6,593 bases of DNA from Candidatus Melainabacteria bacterium (GCA_003175915.1 PSRH01000001.1:1-6593); one strand, 5' to 3'; shown: positions 1 to 6,537, counted from the first letter of the stretch. The notes: generated by a model not told the origin, from the letters alone. Numbers and translations: made by a program.

Positions 1-468
1 GGTTTGGGCATGTGCCAACATCATTAAGTGTCGTGGCCTGATTGTGGGACGTTGCTGATCAAGTGCTTGAGCATTTGCCTGGCTAATTTCTACCAGGCGT
101 CGCAGGCTTGGCAAAGCGTCTCTTAGTTGCGCTTGGGTAGCACCACCAGGAAGACTGTAGTCCAGGTACCTATTGGTTTCCAGACATGCTTGTACGTGAC
201 CAGTAAGCAACGGCATTAACTGAACGTCTGGAACTTGCCCTTGCAAATTCTGGATGGCCTGGGCGTAATGTTGCCGGGCTTCAGCATACCTTCCAGCCTG
301 CAGGTGCGCTGCACCAATCCGTTGAGCCGCTTCCAGGGGGGTCTCCTCTCGTTCTTGGGCATTCAGAACACAGTTGACCTCTTTTGCTGGGGAAGGAGCG
401 ATCAACTGCCAGATAACTTCTTGATCGATTTGTAATGGTCGCCTGACCGGAGGTGAAATTTCTTGCAT
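1..468 (-). CDS. Partial TPR-like repeat protein, N-terminal 156 codons
   Basis: An open frame runs from an ATG at 468-466 to the window edge without a stop, so the C-terminus is missing. A GGAG at 480-477 lies 8 bases upstream and supports this start. There is no signal peptide or membrane segment; the N-terminus is polar and rich in Pro and Gln. Residues about 47-78 (AAQRIGAAHLQAGRYAEARQ and on to AIQNL) match the tetratricopeptide pattern of a helix pair with small residues, G-R-Y-x-E-A and a following A-x-x. Residues 86-102 (LLTGHVQACLETNRY) may begin a second, degenerate unit, and 113-137 look helical and Gln-rich. TPR proteins are protein-protein scaffolds, and no enzymatic domain is visible here. 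The gene shares its strand with the operon to the right but is separated by 154 bases and a likely terminator, so it is probably a separate unit. Its specific role is unknown. The frame call is fairly sure; the TPR label is moderately sure. Confidence 0.72.
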   Translation of the reverse strand, partial: MQEISPPVRRPLQIDQEVIWQLIAPSPAKEVNCVLNAQEREETPLEAAQRIGAAHLQAGRYAEARQHYAQAIQNLQGQVPDVQLMPLLTGHVQACLETNRYLDYSLPGGATQAQLRDALPSLRRLVEISQANAQALDQQRPTIRPRHLMMLAHAQT

Positions 469-476
469 AACGAGTT

Positions 477-480
477 CTCC
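477..480 (-). promoter_or_regulatory. Ribosome binding site of the TPR-like gene
   Basis: GGAG on the minus strand lies 8 bases before the ATG at 468. It fixes the start of the partial gene, which has no stop within the window. Confidence 0.6.
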
Positions 481-499
481 AGATTCGAATAAGGGCCCA

Positions 500-512
500 A
501 TGTCGGCGACAT
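500..512. promoter_or_regulatory. 13-base palindrome, possible operator
   Basis: ATGTCG-G-CGACAT is a perfect interrupted palindrome. It sits 32-44 bases upstream of the TPR-like gene's ATG, where a promoter or operator would lie. GGGCCC is adjacent at 493-498. CGACAT recurs in the same gap at 575-580 and 616-621, and CGACA at 586-590. A regulator site is an inference, and no regulator family is recognised. Confidence 0.25.
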
Positions 513-581
513 AATCCCCTGTTGAGGCCGTTGCTTGAGGTTAAGCTTCGAAGTTGGTGGAATTTTGGCTATTTCGACATC

Positions 582-617
582 AAAACGACAAATGGTAAGC
601 TAGCTAACCATTTGTCG
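582..617 (-). terminator. Probable rho-independent terminator of the guaA operon
   Basis: The arms 586-596 (CGACAAATGGT) and 607-617 (ACCATTTGTCG) are perfectly complementary over 11 bp around a 10-base loop containing AGCTAGCT. Read on the minus strand, the hairpin begins 5 bases after the stop codon of the UbiA-family gene and is followed by TTTT (585-582) and then G. Position and shape suit an intrinsic terminator for the leftward operon. The stem is only moderately GC-rich and the U-tract is short, so termination may be partial and allow some read-through into the TPR-like gene. Confidence 0.6.
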
Positions 618-622
618 ACATC

Positions 623-1603
623 CTAGTAGCGCACTACCGTCAGCGAATCAAGCCAGTTGATTAAGGCGTGGAAGGTTTGAGGAATGAAACCGTACAGCAC
701 CCCAATCGCTGCTAGTAACCAGAGAACGATGGTTATCTGAATCGGCCGGTCCTTAAGGAGAACTTCTTCAGGACTGCCTGTCAGGATTTTTTCATTGGAC
801 AAGAGTTGATAACGCACCAGTCCATAAAATACGAATGGTACGGTGATCATCATCCACTGTCCATGATAAGAGAGAAAGCTATAGAGGATATAACAAATCA
901 GCACCGTCGGCACGATTACGCTCTCAATTCTATTCAAGAGCGATTCGGAATAGCGTAATAGAGCCGGTCGATGTTGTTGCGCCTGGCTCTCAAGGATACT
1001 AAGCTCGTGTCGTCTTTTTTCAAGGGCAAGGAAAAGGGCACCAAATGTGGTGCATAGACATAACCAGCCCGATTGGGGGACTTGAGCAACAAGACAGCCG
1101 CCTGTAGTTCTCAGGACAAATCCGGCAGCAACCGCGATCACATCAAGCAAAACCTGGTGTTTAAGCACTCTTCCGTACAAAACGTTGAGGAGAAAGTACA
1201 GGAGGACAATCAGCGCAAGAGATGGTCGTAAAAGAAAAGAACCTATGAGCGCGATCGATCCCAAAACAAAACTAAATGCTAGAGCAGCCGGGATGCTTAT
1301 CTTGCCGGCGGCGATTGGGCGCTTGCATTTGTTCGGATGAATACGGTCTTGCTCGATGTCAATTACGTCATTCACCAGGTAGACAGAACTTGATGCGAGG
1401 CAGAAGAGAGCCGCGTAAGTGATTGTCGCCGACAATGCCTTCAAATCTGTTAGCTTGACAGCAAAAATTATCGGAATGATGACCAGCAGGTTTTTCGTCC
1501 ACTGCTTCGGGCGCAGTGCCTTGATCAGATAACCCAAACTTTCTGACACACTTTGCCCTTTGCTTTCAGGCGAGCCCGTTTTCGCTTGTTCTTGCTCTAA
1601 CAC
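623..1603 (-). CDS. UbiA-family prenyltransferase, decaprenyl-phosphate phosphoribosyltransferase-like
   Basis: This 326-residue integral membrane protein of the UbiA superfamily most resembles the Rv3806c type, which joins PRPP to a polyprenyl phosphate to give polyprenyl-phosphoryl-5-phosphoribose, the first step towards lipid-linked arabinose or ribose donors. After a polar 20-residue tail comes the typical opening (ALRPKQWTKNLL, 29-40). The first Asp-rich motif is N78-D79-x2-D82-x3-D86 with K92, K94 and R95-P96; its aspartates bind Mg-diphosphate in this superfamily. Further family-like motifs are D154 with AAGFVLR (159-165), FLALEKRRHEL (191-201) and LLKDRPI (282-288). About nine hydrophobic segments are visible, as expected, and the length is close to family size. 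The start is GTG at 1603, with GGAG 5 bases upstream. The ATG overlapping it at 1605 is in another frame and stops after two codons. It is the last gene of the guaA operon, 30 bases after the preceding gene. The UbiA superfamily call is very sure; the PRPP substrate is inferred from motif resemblance. A quinone or other prenyltransferase is less likely. Confidence 0.88.
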   Translation of the reverse strand: MLEQEQAKTGSPESKGQSVSESLGYLIKALRPKQWTKNLLVIIPIIFAVKLTDLKALSATITYAALFCLASSSVYLVNDVIDIEQDRIHPNKCKRPIAAGKISIPAALAFSFVLGSIALIGSFLLRPSLALIVLLYFLLNVLYGRVLKHQVLLDVIAVAAGFVLRTTGGCLVAQVPQSGWLCLCTTFGALFLALEKRRHELSILESQAQQHRPALLRYSESLLNRIESVIVPTVLICYILYSFLSYHGQWMMITVPFVFYGLVRYQLLSNEKILTGSPEEVLLKDRPIQITIVLWLLAAIGVLYGFIPQTFHALINWLDSLTVVRY

Positions 1604-1608
1604 ATGCG

Positions 1609-1612
1609 CTCC
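1609..1612 (-). promoter_or_regulatory. Ribosome binding site deciding the GTG start of the UbiA-family gene
   Basis: GGAG on the minus strand lies 5 bases before GTG 1603-1601. The only nearby ATG (1605-1603) reads ATG TGT TAG, so the GTG is the start that opens the full frame. Confidence 0.6.
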
Positions 1613-1633
1613 GGAAAATGAACTGCCTTAATT

Positions 1634-3349
1634 CTAATTTTTAGCATTATGCCTGAAAATCGATCCGACTGGGCTATCGTACACTTCCGACCAGGAATGA
1701 TTGGCACGCAGGTGCCTGGAAATAGGTGCCTGGGCGGGAAAAAATGCCCAGTCAAAGTCGTACTTTTGGATAAGTTCCTCCGTTCCAGGCCCATCTGATG
1801 ATATGGTCATGTAGTCTTGAACTAAGCTCGGCCCATACATGGAGTAGCGGGTGTCGATAAAAACCGGCACCACTGCAGGTAAGTACCAGGTCAAAATGTC
1901 TCCGTAATGTGCATCGTTTAGCAATTTTCCACGCTGCGGCTGCTTAGTCAGTAGTTTTATAGCGTCGGCCGGAACCTTCATATATTTATTGCCCTGCGGT
2001 AGTGTCGGTGGTCGTTCAGCCATAGCAGTATATGCCCCGTGCAACGAAAGCAACGCGATCGAGGCAAGAACGAGCCCCATTCGCTTCTCCAAGAACCGGC
2101 GGAGCCCATTTTCCAAGTCGACCAACCAACCCCACTTAGCATTCTCATCCATCTTTACACCGCCCATAAGGAAGGCGAGTTCGCACAACAAAATAATGAT
2201 TGCAAATGGCAGAGCGCCGCTGGCCAAAAAAGTAGCTGCAAAAGCAAGGCTGATAAGAAGCACTGAGTAAATCGTGGCTGCTTTAGCACTCGATTCGCTA
2301 TTCTTCTCAAGACACAGCTTCTTCACTACGCAATAGAGCGAAGTACCAGACAGAATCAGGAAGGGCAGAAGAAAAACTAGTTTCTCTATTCCTCCAAAGT
2401 CCGCCAGAGCAATCGGCTGCAACTCCCTGACATATTGATTAACGGGTGAAAGTATGAGGCTCGTCACATATGACCACAACTGAATTCCTTTCGGATTGAT
2501 CAGGCTTGCTAAAAAAGCGGCAAACAATCCTAAAATCAGCGGAAACAAATTAGTAGTATGCCTTCGAAGAAAAAGTGAACCCACTGCTTCGGATACGAGC
2601 AGTAAAGTCAAAGTGAAGAAACCGACCAAGAACGTCACGTGCAGATTTGACCAGATAAGCATGACCACAAACAGAGCCGCGGCGACCAGCAAATCCCGTC
2701 TAGCAATCCTTGCTTCAGTAATTTTGTCCGGCTGACCTAACTGAATACGCCATTGCAATAAAATCGCCGACCATAGAAATAGTAGTGACAAGGAAAACAC
2801 TTCGGATTTGATGTAGAAACTTCCACTGGCCGACAGCAACGCCAGTGTGAGGACCAGGCAGCCGCCAGTGGAGGGCACGCGCATGCGCCTGAATATGACA
2901 AGCGGCGCACCAACGAAAGTCAAGGTCACAAGAAGAGCGTGGACCGGAAGGAGCCCTTTTAAGCGATCGATTTTATAGATGCTGAAAAGAATGATTTCAG
3001 ACAACCATTGATAGTCAACATAAGGTAGGTGTTGAAGGGCAAATGTGTAGGAGAAAGGATCTGTTACTGGTAACGTCCGTTGGTTGAGCATATACCGACC
3101 GAGAGCCAGAAGACGACACGTGGCCGTATCGTCCAGCCCGACCATTGCGGCCCGCCAGCCCACTAGAAAAGCCAGCCACAACAAGAAGCAGATCGTGGCC
3201 GCAACGAAAAAACCGGCCGAGGAAGCAGGGACTTTCGCAACTGCTTCTTTCGTTTCGTCCGGGGTTTGCATTTGCTGGTCATTTGATCCGTTCCCATCCG
3301 CAGGTCCGGACACACTTTTCATTTCAAACGCATGGTCCTCTTCGACCAT
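1634..3349 (-). CDS. Polytopic membrane protein, GT-C glycosyltransferase-like, with C-terminal soluble domain
   Basis: This 571-residue protein has a polar, probably cytoplasmic N-tail (1-44), about 10-12 hydrophobic segments (about 46-66 through 424-442) and a hydrophilic C-terminal domain (about 444-571). The first loop after membrane segment 1 holds D73-D74, then DPFSYTF (97-103) and VDYQWLSEI (111-119). SNLH (234-237) and NPKG (285-288) follow. This pattern matches a widespread, mostly unnamed bacterial family with GT-C-like topology, in which acidic residues in the first outer loop are expected to be catalytic. The C-terminal domain carries LLNDAHYGDILTWYLP (476-491) and VFIDTRYSMY (496-505), also seen in that family. 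If it is an enzyme, it would move a sugar from a polyprenyl-phosphate donor on the outer face of the membrane; donor and acceptor cannot be read from sequence. Its ATG follows the guaA stop codon with no gap (TAAATG), suggesting translational coupling. An ATG at codon 10 is a possible alternative start, with poorer ribosome-site spacing. Membrane protein: sure. GT activity: moderate. Confidence 0.75.
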   Translation of the reverse strand: MVEEDHAFEMKSVSGPADGNGSNDQQMQTPDETKEAVAKVPASSAGFFVAATICFLLWLAFLVGWRAAMVGLDDTATCRLLALGRYMLNQRTLPVTDPFSYTFALQHLPYVDYQWLSEIILFSIYKIDRLKGLLPVHALLVTLTFVGAPLVIFRRMRVPSTGGCLVLTLALLSASGSFYIKSEVFSLSLLFLWSAILLQWRIQLGQPDKITEARIARRDLLVAAALFVVMLIWSNLHVTFLVGFFTLTLLLVSEAVGSLFLRRHTTNLFPLILGLFAAFLASLINPKGIQLWSYVTSLILSPVNQYVRELQPIALADFGGIEKLVFLLPFLILSGTSLYCVVKKLCLEKNSESSAKAATIYSVLLISLAFAATFLASGALPFAIIILLCELAFLMGGVKMDENAKWGWLVDLENGLRRFLEKRMGLVLASIALLSLHGAYTAMAERPPTLPQGNKYMKVPADAIKLLTKQPQRGKLLNDAHYGDILTWYLPAVVPVFIDTRYSMYGPSLVQDYMTISSDGPGTEELIQKYDFDWAFFPAQAPISRHLRANHSWSEVYDSPVGSIFRHNAKN

Positions 3350-4954
3350 TTATTCCCATTCGATCGTCGCCGGAGGTTTGGACGTAATGTCGTAAACAAC
3401 TCTGTTGATACCACGCACTTCATTGACGATGCGAGAAGAAATTTTCTCAAGAAGATCGTAGGGTAGTCGTGCCCAATCAGCAGTCATGCCATCTTCGCTC
3501 GTCACAGCTCGAATTACTATTTGATTCTGATAAGTCCGTTGATCACCCATTACCCCGACGGACTTGGTCGGCAACAATACTCCGAATATCTGCCATACCT
3601 GCCTGTAAAGGCCGTGAGCCTTGATTTCTTCTCTGATAATCCAATCTGCTTCCCTGAGAACTTTCAATCTCTCCTTTGTCACTTCGCCCAACACACGAAT
3701 GGCCAATCCCGGACCTGGGAAGGGATGGCGCACTCGGATTCCTTCAGGCACTCCCAGTTCGACCGCCACCCGTCTCACCTCGTCCTTAAACAGCTTGGCA
3801 AAAGGCTCGACCAGTTTGAATTTCAAATCGTCCGGCAAACCACCAACGTTGTGGTGCGATTTGATCTTCACGGCAACACGCTCACCTGTCTTTGGATCAA
3901 TCTGCGTGCCGGCCGACTCAATCACATCTGGATAAAGAGTGCCCTGGGCAAGATAATCGAACGGCCCCAATTTGCGTGACTCCTCCTCGAAGACGCGTAT
4001 GAACTCGGTACCGATGATCTTGCGCTTCTGCTCTGGATCAGTCACACCAACCAGCTTCTCAAGAAACCTATCTCGCGCTTTGACAAAATGCACCTTGATC
4101 TTAAACTCTCGTTCGAACGTATCTACGAGCCACTCTGGTTCGTTCTTCCTCATAAAACCTTGATCGATGAACATGCAAGTCAACTTGTCACCGATCGCCT
4201 TGTGAAGCAAAAATGCCAGGGTAGAACTATCCACTCCACCAGAAAGGGCAAGCAGAACTCGCTTGCCACCTGCTTTGCTTCGCACATCCTCAATCGTTTG
4301 ATCGACAAATTTGGACATCGTCCAGTTCTGTTTGCTACCGCATATGTCGACAACAAAATTGCGAATTATTTGCTGGCCTCCGCGAGTGTGAGCTACTTCT
4401 GGATGAAATTGCACTCCATACAAATTCCTCTCCAGATCGGCTATTGCCGCAACCGGAGTAGCGGCTGTGCTGCCGACAGCTGCAAAGCCGGGGGGTAAAG
4501 TTGAAACGCTGTCCCCGTGACTCATCCAGCACTCGATGGCAGGATCCAGCTCGGCGAAAAGCTTGCCATGATAGAGGATGGTCAAGAGTGCTCGACCAAA
4601 TTCTTTCACTGAGGCCGACTCAACAGTGCCCCCCAGATCTCTGGCCATCAATTGCATGCCATAACATAAGCCCAAAACAGGTACGCCCATTTTCCAAATT
4701 TCTGGATCGAGCTGCGGAGCATGCGGTTCGTATACGCTGCTTGGTCCTCCAGAAAGAATAATGCCAATGGGATTGAGCTTTTTCAGTTCGGCAGCGGAGG
4801 TGTTGTAGGGTAAGAGTACTGAGTAGGTGTCGACTTCCCTTACCCGCCTGGCGATTAGCTGGGCATATTGGGCACCAAAGTCGAGAATTGCAATAGTATC
4901 CGGTGATGAAGTGGCTTTTCGGGTGAGCGTCGGCGATTTCTCGGTTTCTTTCAT
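3350..4954 (-). CDS. guaA: GMP synthase (glutamine-hydrolysing)
   Basis: This 534-residue cytosolic enzyme converts XMP, ATP and glutamine to GMP, AMP, diphosphate and glutamate, the last step of guanine nucleotide synthesis. The N-terminal class I glutamine amidotransferase (about 21-205) shows ILDFGAQYAQLIARRVRE (23-40), ILSGGPSSVY (66-75), the nucleophile C97 in GLCYGM, and H184 and E186 in FHPEV. The ATP-pyrophosphatase domain has the P-loop SGGVDSS (238-244). The C-terminal dimerisation part contains HHNVGGLP (367-374), RHPFPGPGLAIRVLGE (409-424) and the characteristic ending KPPATIEWE. Length is close to the usual 510-530, with an N-terminal tail about 10 residues longer than the E. coli protein. 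The ATG at 4954 is the only standard start before the conserved core; its ribosome site is weak (AAGAAG, no GGAG). It is first in a leftward operon, with the membrane-protein ATG directly after its stop. All catalytic residues I looked for are present, so it should be functional. Confidence 0.98.
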   Translation of the reverse strand: MKETEKSPTLTRKATSSPDTIAILDFGAQYAQLIARRVREVDTYSVLLPYNTSAAELKKLNPIGIILSGGPSSVYEPHAPQLDPEIWKMGVPVLGLCYGMQLMARDLGGTVESASVKEFGRALLTILYHGKLFAELDPAIECWMSHGDSVSTLPPGFAAVGSTAATPVAAIADLERNLYGVQFHPEVAHTRGGQQIIRNFVVDICGSKQNWTMSKFVDQTIEDVRSKAGGKRVLLALSGGVDSSTLAFLLHKAIGDKLTCMFIDQGFMRKNEPEWLVDTFEREFKIKVHFVKARDRFLEKLVGVTDPEQKRKIIGTEFIRVFEEESRKLGPFDYLAQGTLYPDVIESAGTQIDPKTGERVAVKIKSHHNVGGLPDDLKFKLVEPFAKLFKDEVRRVAVELGVPEGIRVRHPFPGPGLAIRVLGEVTKERLKVLREADWIIREEIKAHGLYRQVWQIFGVLLPTKSVGVMGDQRTYQNQIVIRAVTSEDGMTADWARLPYDLLEKISSRIVNEVRGINRVVYDITSKPPATIEWE

Positions 4955-4978
4955 GGATTCGGTTCTTCTTGCTAAGGA

Positions 4979-4989
4979 CTTATGATAAG
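4979..4989. promoter_or_regulatory. Palindrome upstream of guaA, overlapping a -10-like TATCAT
   Basis: CTTAT-G-ATAAG is a perfect 11-base palindrome lying 25 bases before the guaA ATG. On the minus strand it includes TATCAT, a 5/6 match to a -10 box, but I find no good -35 at the right distance. It could be a promoter or operator element, but an 11-base palindrome can arise by chance. Confidence 0.22.
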
Positions 4990-5058
4990 CGCCACGACAA
5001 TTGAGCTTAGCCGAGGCCAGTACCTTGCCTCGCTTCCGTCTCGCGTTTCCAGGCTTGG

Positions 5059-5087
5059 TTGGGAATTTGAGAAGCTACGCATAAGAT
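5059..5087 (+). promoter_or_regulatory. Weak candidate sigma-70 promoter for the GT87-like gene
   Basis: TTGGGA (5059-5064) and TAAGAT (5082-5087) are 17 bases apart, each matching 4 of 6 consensus bases. This would give a leader of about 150 bases before the ATG at 5246. TACAAT at 5094-5099 and the AT-rich stretch near 5140 are competing -10 candidates without good -35 partners. The start site is not settled by sequence alone. Confidence 0.2.
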
Positions 5088-5164
5088 AAGAGTACAATGG
5101 CTGCGAGGTTTAGCAACAATCTTCGAAGAGGCTTGAACTTATCTATATATTTAACCACCTCAAA

Positions 5165-5174
5165 GCAGATCTGC
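5165..5174. promoter_or_regulatory. 10-base palindrome GCAGATCTGC in the GT87-like leader
   Basis: A perfect 10-base palindrome lies 71 bases before the start of the plus-strand gene. It could be a regulator half-site pair, but it is short and does not extend outward (A opposite A on both sides), so chance is a fair explanation. Confidence 0.15.
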
Positions 5175-5245
5175 ATTTACCCCAAAGAGCAATCGTTGCG
5201 ATTTGGTATCTGCCTTAGCTTGCCCTAATCCCAAGAGAATCAGGA

Positions 5246-6484
5246 ATGGACCGATCCTTCAACGCAGTTGCAATGACCTTCGGCATCATCGCTTTCATGG
5301 CTCTCCTTTGGACCGATTTCAAGAGAACTGATTTTGTACCAGTTTCCAATGTTATTACTCAGATTTGCACGATTCCGCACAGCTCTCGTGAGCAGCCATT
5401 TTTGAAGCTGGCCCGTAAGGTGATCGTGGATTTACCTCAGTGGCCCACGCCTGAATATACCTACACTCCTATATTTTCTTGCCTCTTCGCACCAATGCAG
5501 GCCGCTCACCCGTCCTGGAGTCCGTTTCTTTGGCAGATTCTCTCTACGCTTGCCTTTGTGGTAAGCATCTATGCGATCGTAAAGACGCATGAGGATCCGG
5601 AAGAACAAAAAATGCGATCAGTTGTTCTATCCTTTGTTTCCCTTGCTTTCCTTCCAGTATTGGTATCCCTTGATCTGTGTGGATCGGATATAGTGTTCGG
5701 CATTCTTCCCCTCAGCGCGGGTTACTATTTTTTAGCAAACAAGCGCCCAATTAAAGCCGGTTTGACCCTGGCATTGACACTGCTCAAACCACAATTCCTT
5801 TTGCCTGGTCTTTTCCTCGCTGCCACCATGATCGTCGACAAAAAGCGACAGAAGGGCCTCATTTCAATGATTGCTGCTCTAATCCTAATATTGGCGTTTG
5901 ATGCTGTTTTATTTGGCGGCCCAGTTGGCAAGGAACTGGTTCACTGCTTTCAACTATCGGATGCGACCTCCTTCTATCATGGAATCGCTCCCCAATTAAA
6001 TATGAGCTTTTCGGGTTCCATTATTCCGCTTGTTTCGCAAACTCAATTCGAGGTATTAAAACCAGCAATTTATGCGTTTGGCGTTTTTTGGGGCTCGCTT
6101 GCTTTCATTGCGGCCACCAGGCTGTGGCAAGTGCGAATCACCGAGGAAAAGAAACTGGGAATCACATTTATCTTGGCTATATTCATCGCGCCGTTCATAG
6201 TGCCGAATTTTTTCATCCATAATTTTTCCATCTACGTTCCTGCCGGTATCGTCGCTCTCTGTGCGAAATGGAGCCACGAGGGCTATTGGGAATTCAAAGC
6301 TGTGCTGCGTATGACTTGGCTTCTCATCAATATTTTTGCTGCACCATTCTTCATCGGTAAGTTAATCACGGCACAGGTGATACTGATTATCTTTTTGCTT
6401 TTCTTTTACCGCAGACTCCTGATCATTTCCGAAGCAATAAGAACAAAGGAGTCGATTCCAGAGGTTGCTCTGGTAGACCGTTAA
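5246..6484 (+). CDS. Polytopic membrane protein, DUF2029/GT87-like glycosyltransferase
   Basis: This 412-residue protein has about 10-11 hydrophobic segments, the first at about 8-22. It resembles GT87 (DUF2029) enzymes, which use polyprenyl-phosphate mannose or related donors outside the membrane. The supporting pattern is YTYTPIFSCLFAPM (71-84, family Y-x-P-x-F), a long hydrophobic stretch around 126-160, AGLTLALTLLKPQFLLPGLF (171-190, family A-G-x-K-P), LNMSFSG (251-257) and NFFIHNFSIYVPAG (321-334). It is divergent: the usual G-Q-x-N turn reads LCGSD (144-148), and N326 stands where many members have Asp. D24 and D29 just after membrane segment 1 are possible catalytic acids. The ATG at 5246 is chosen because AAGAGA (5233-5238) lies 7 bases upstream and membrane segment 1 follows at once. 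The gene diverges from guaA and stands alone within the window. Membrane protein: sure. Family: likely. Sugar and acceptor: unknown. Confidence 0.72.
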   Translation: MDRSFNAVAMTFGIIAFMALLWTDFKRTDFVPVSNVITQICTIPHSSREQPFLKLARKVIVDLPQWPTPEYTYTPIFSCLFAPMQAAHPSWSPFLWQILSTLAFVVSIYAIVKTHEDPEEQKMRSVVLSFVSLAFLPVLVSLDLCGSDIVFGILPLSAGYYFLANKRPIKAGLTLALTLLKPQFLLPGLFLAATMIVDKKRQKGLISMIAALILILAFDAVLFGGPVGKELVHCFQLSDATSFYHGIAPQLNMSFSGSIIPLVSQTQFEVLKPAIYAFGVFWGSLAFIAATRLWQVRITEEKKLGITFILAIFIAPFIVPNFFIHNFSIYVPAGIVALCAKWSHEGYWEFKAVLRMTWLLINIFAAPFFIGKLITAQVILIIFLLFFYRRLLIISEAIRTKESIPEVALVDR

Positions 6485-6515
6485 TTCAAGGGAACACCGT
6501 CCAAGCTTCAATCCG

Positions 6516-6537
6516 GTTCGGGCTTTAGCGCCGGAAC
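6516..6537. terminator. Weak hairpin after the GT87-like gene
   Basis: GTTC-GG-GC pairs with GC-CC-GAAC around a TTTA loop, with two single-base bulges (G6530, G6533), 31 bases after the stop codon. No run of T follows on either strand, so a classical intrinsic terminator is doubtful. A second inverted pair, TATTGG/CCAATA (6540-6545 with 6567-6572), lies beyond it. On the minus strand a short open stretch enters from the right edge and stops at 6539, which would fit a convergent gene, but it is too short to call. Confidence 0.22.

Larger units (their letters stand above)
4955..5245. other. Divergent intergenic region between guaA and the GT87-like gene
   Basis: These 291 bases separate two genes transcribed away from each other, so promoters for both should lie here. 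I see short palindromes (4979-4989, 5165-5174), a GAGGC/GCCTC stem (5013-5017 with 5027-5031), GCTAAG at 4971-4976 with its inverse CTTAGC at 5006-5011, and an AT-rich patch around 5136-5152. I cannot make out a purine riboswitch, T-box or tRNA. The only small plus-strand frame is 43 codons (5097-5228), with no convincing coding character. Confidence 0.6.

Noticed and set aside
235..435. 66-codon plus-strand frame
   Set aside because: It is antisense to the partial TPR-like gene, which has a good ribosome site and a recognisable repeat, so the minus-strand reading is preferred.
1710..1733. Direct repeat AGGTGCCTGG (1710-1719 and 1724-1733), with GGCAC/GTGCC at 1703-1716
   Set aside because: It lies inside the C-terminal coding part of the GT-C-like gene and the frame stays intact. 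Two 10-base copies are not enough for a mobile or regulatory element.
1597..1794. 65-codon minus-strand frame overlapping the end of the GT-C-like gene
   Set aside because: It runs in another frame inside conserved coding sequence and stops just at the GTG of the next gene. Its composition is not protein-like, so it is an accidental frame.
3521..3979. 152-codon plus-strand frame opposite guaA
   Set aside because: It lies wholly antisense to the conserved core of guaA, resembles no protein family and has no independent ribosome site that I can see. It is a shadow of the constrained guaA codons.
5097..5228. 43-codon plus-strand frame in the divergent intergenic region, ending 17 bases before the GT87-like gene
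   Set aside because: It could be a leader peptide, but the ribosome-site spacing is only about 4 bases, there is no recognisable motif or regulatory codon run, and no attenuator-like hairpin with a T-run follows.
4955..5245. Purine riboswitch upstream of guaA
   Set aside because: I looked for the conserved purine-aptamer loops and a following terminator or sequestering hairpin on the minus strand and saw none. Only a 5-bp GAGGC/GCCTC stem is present.
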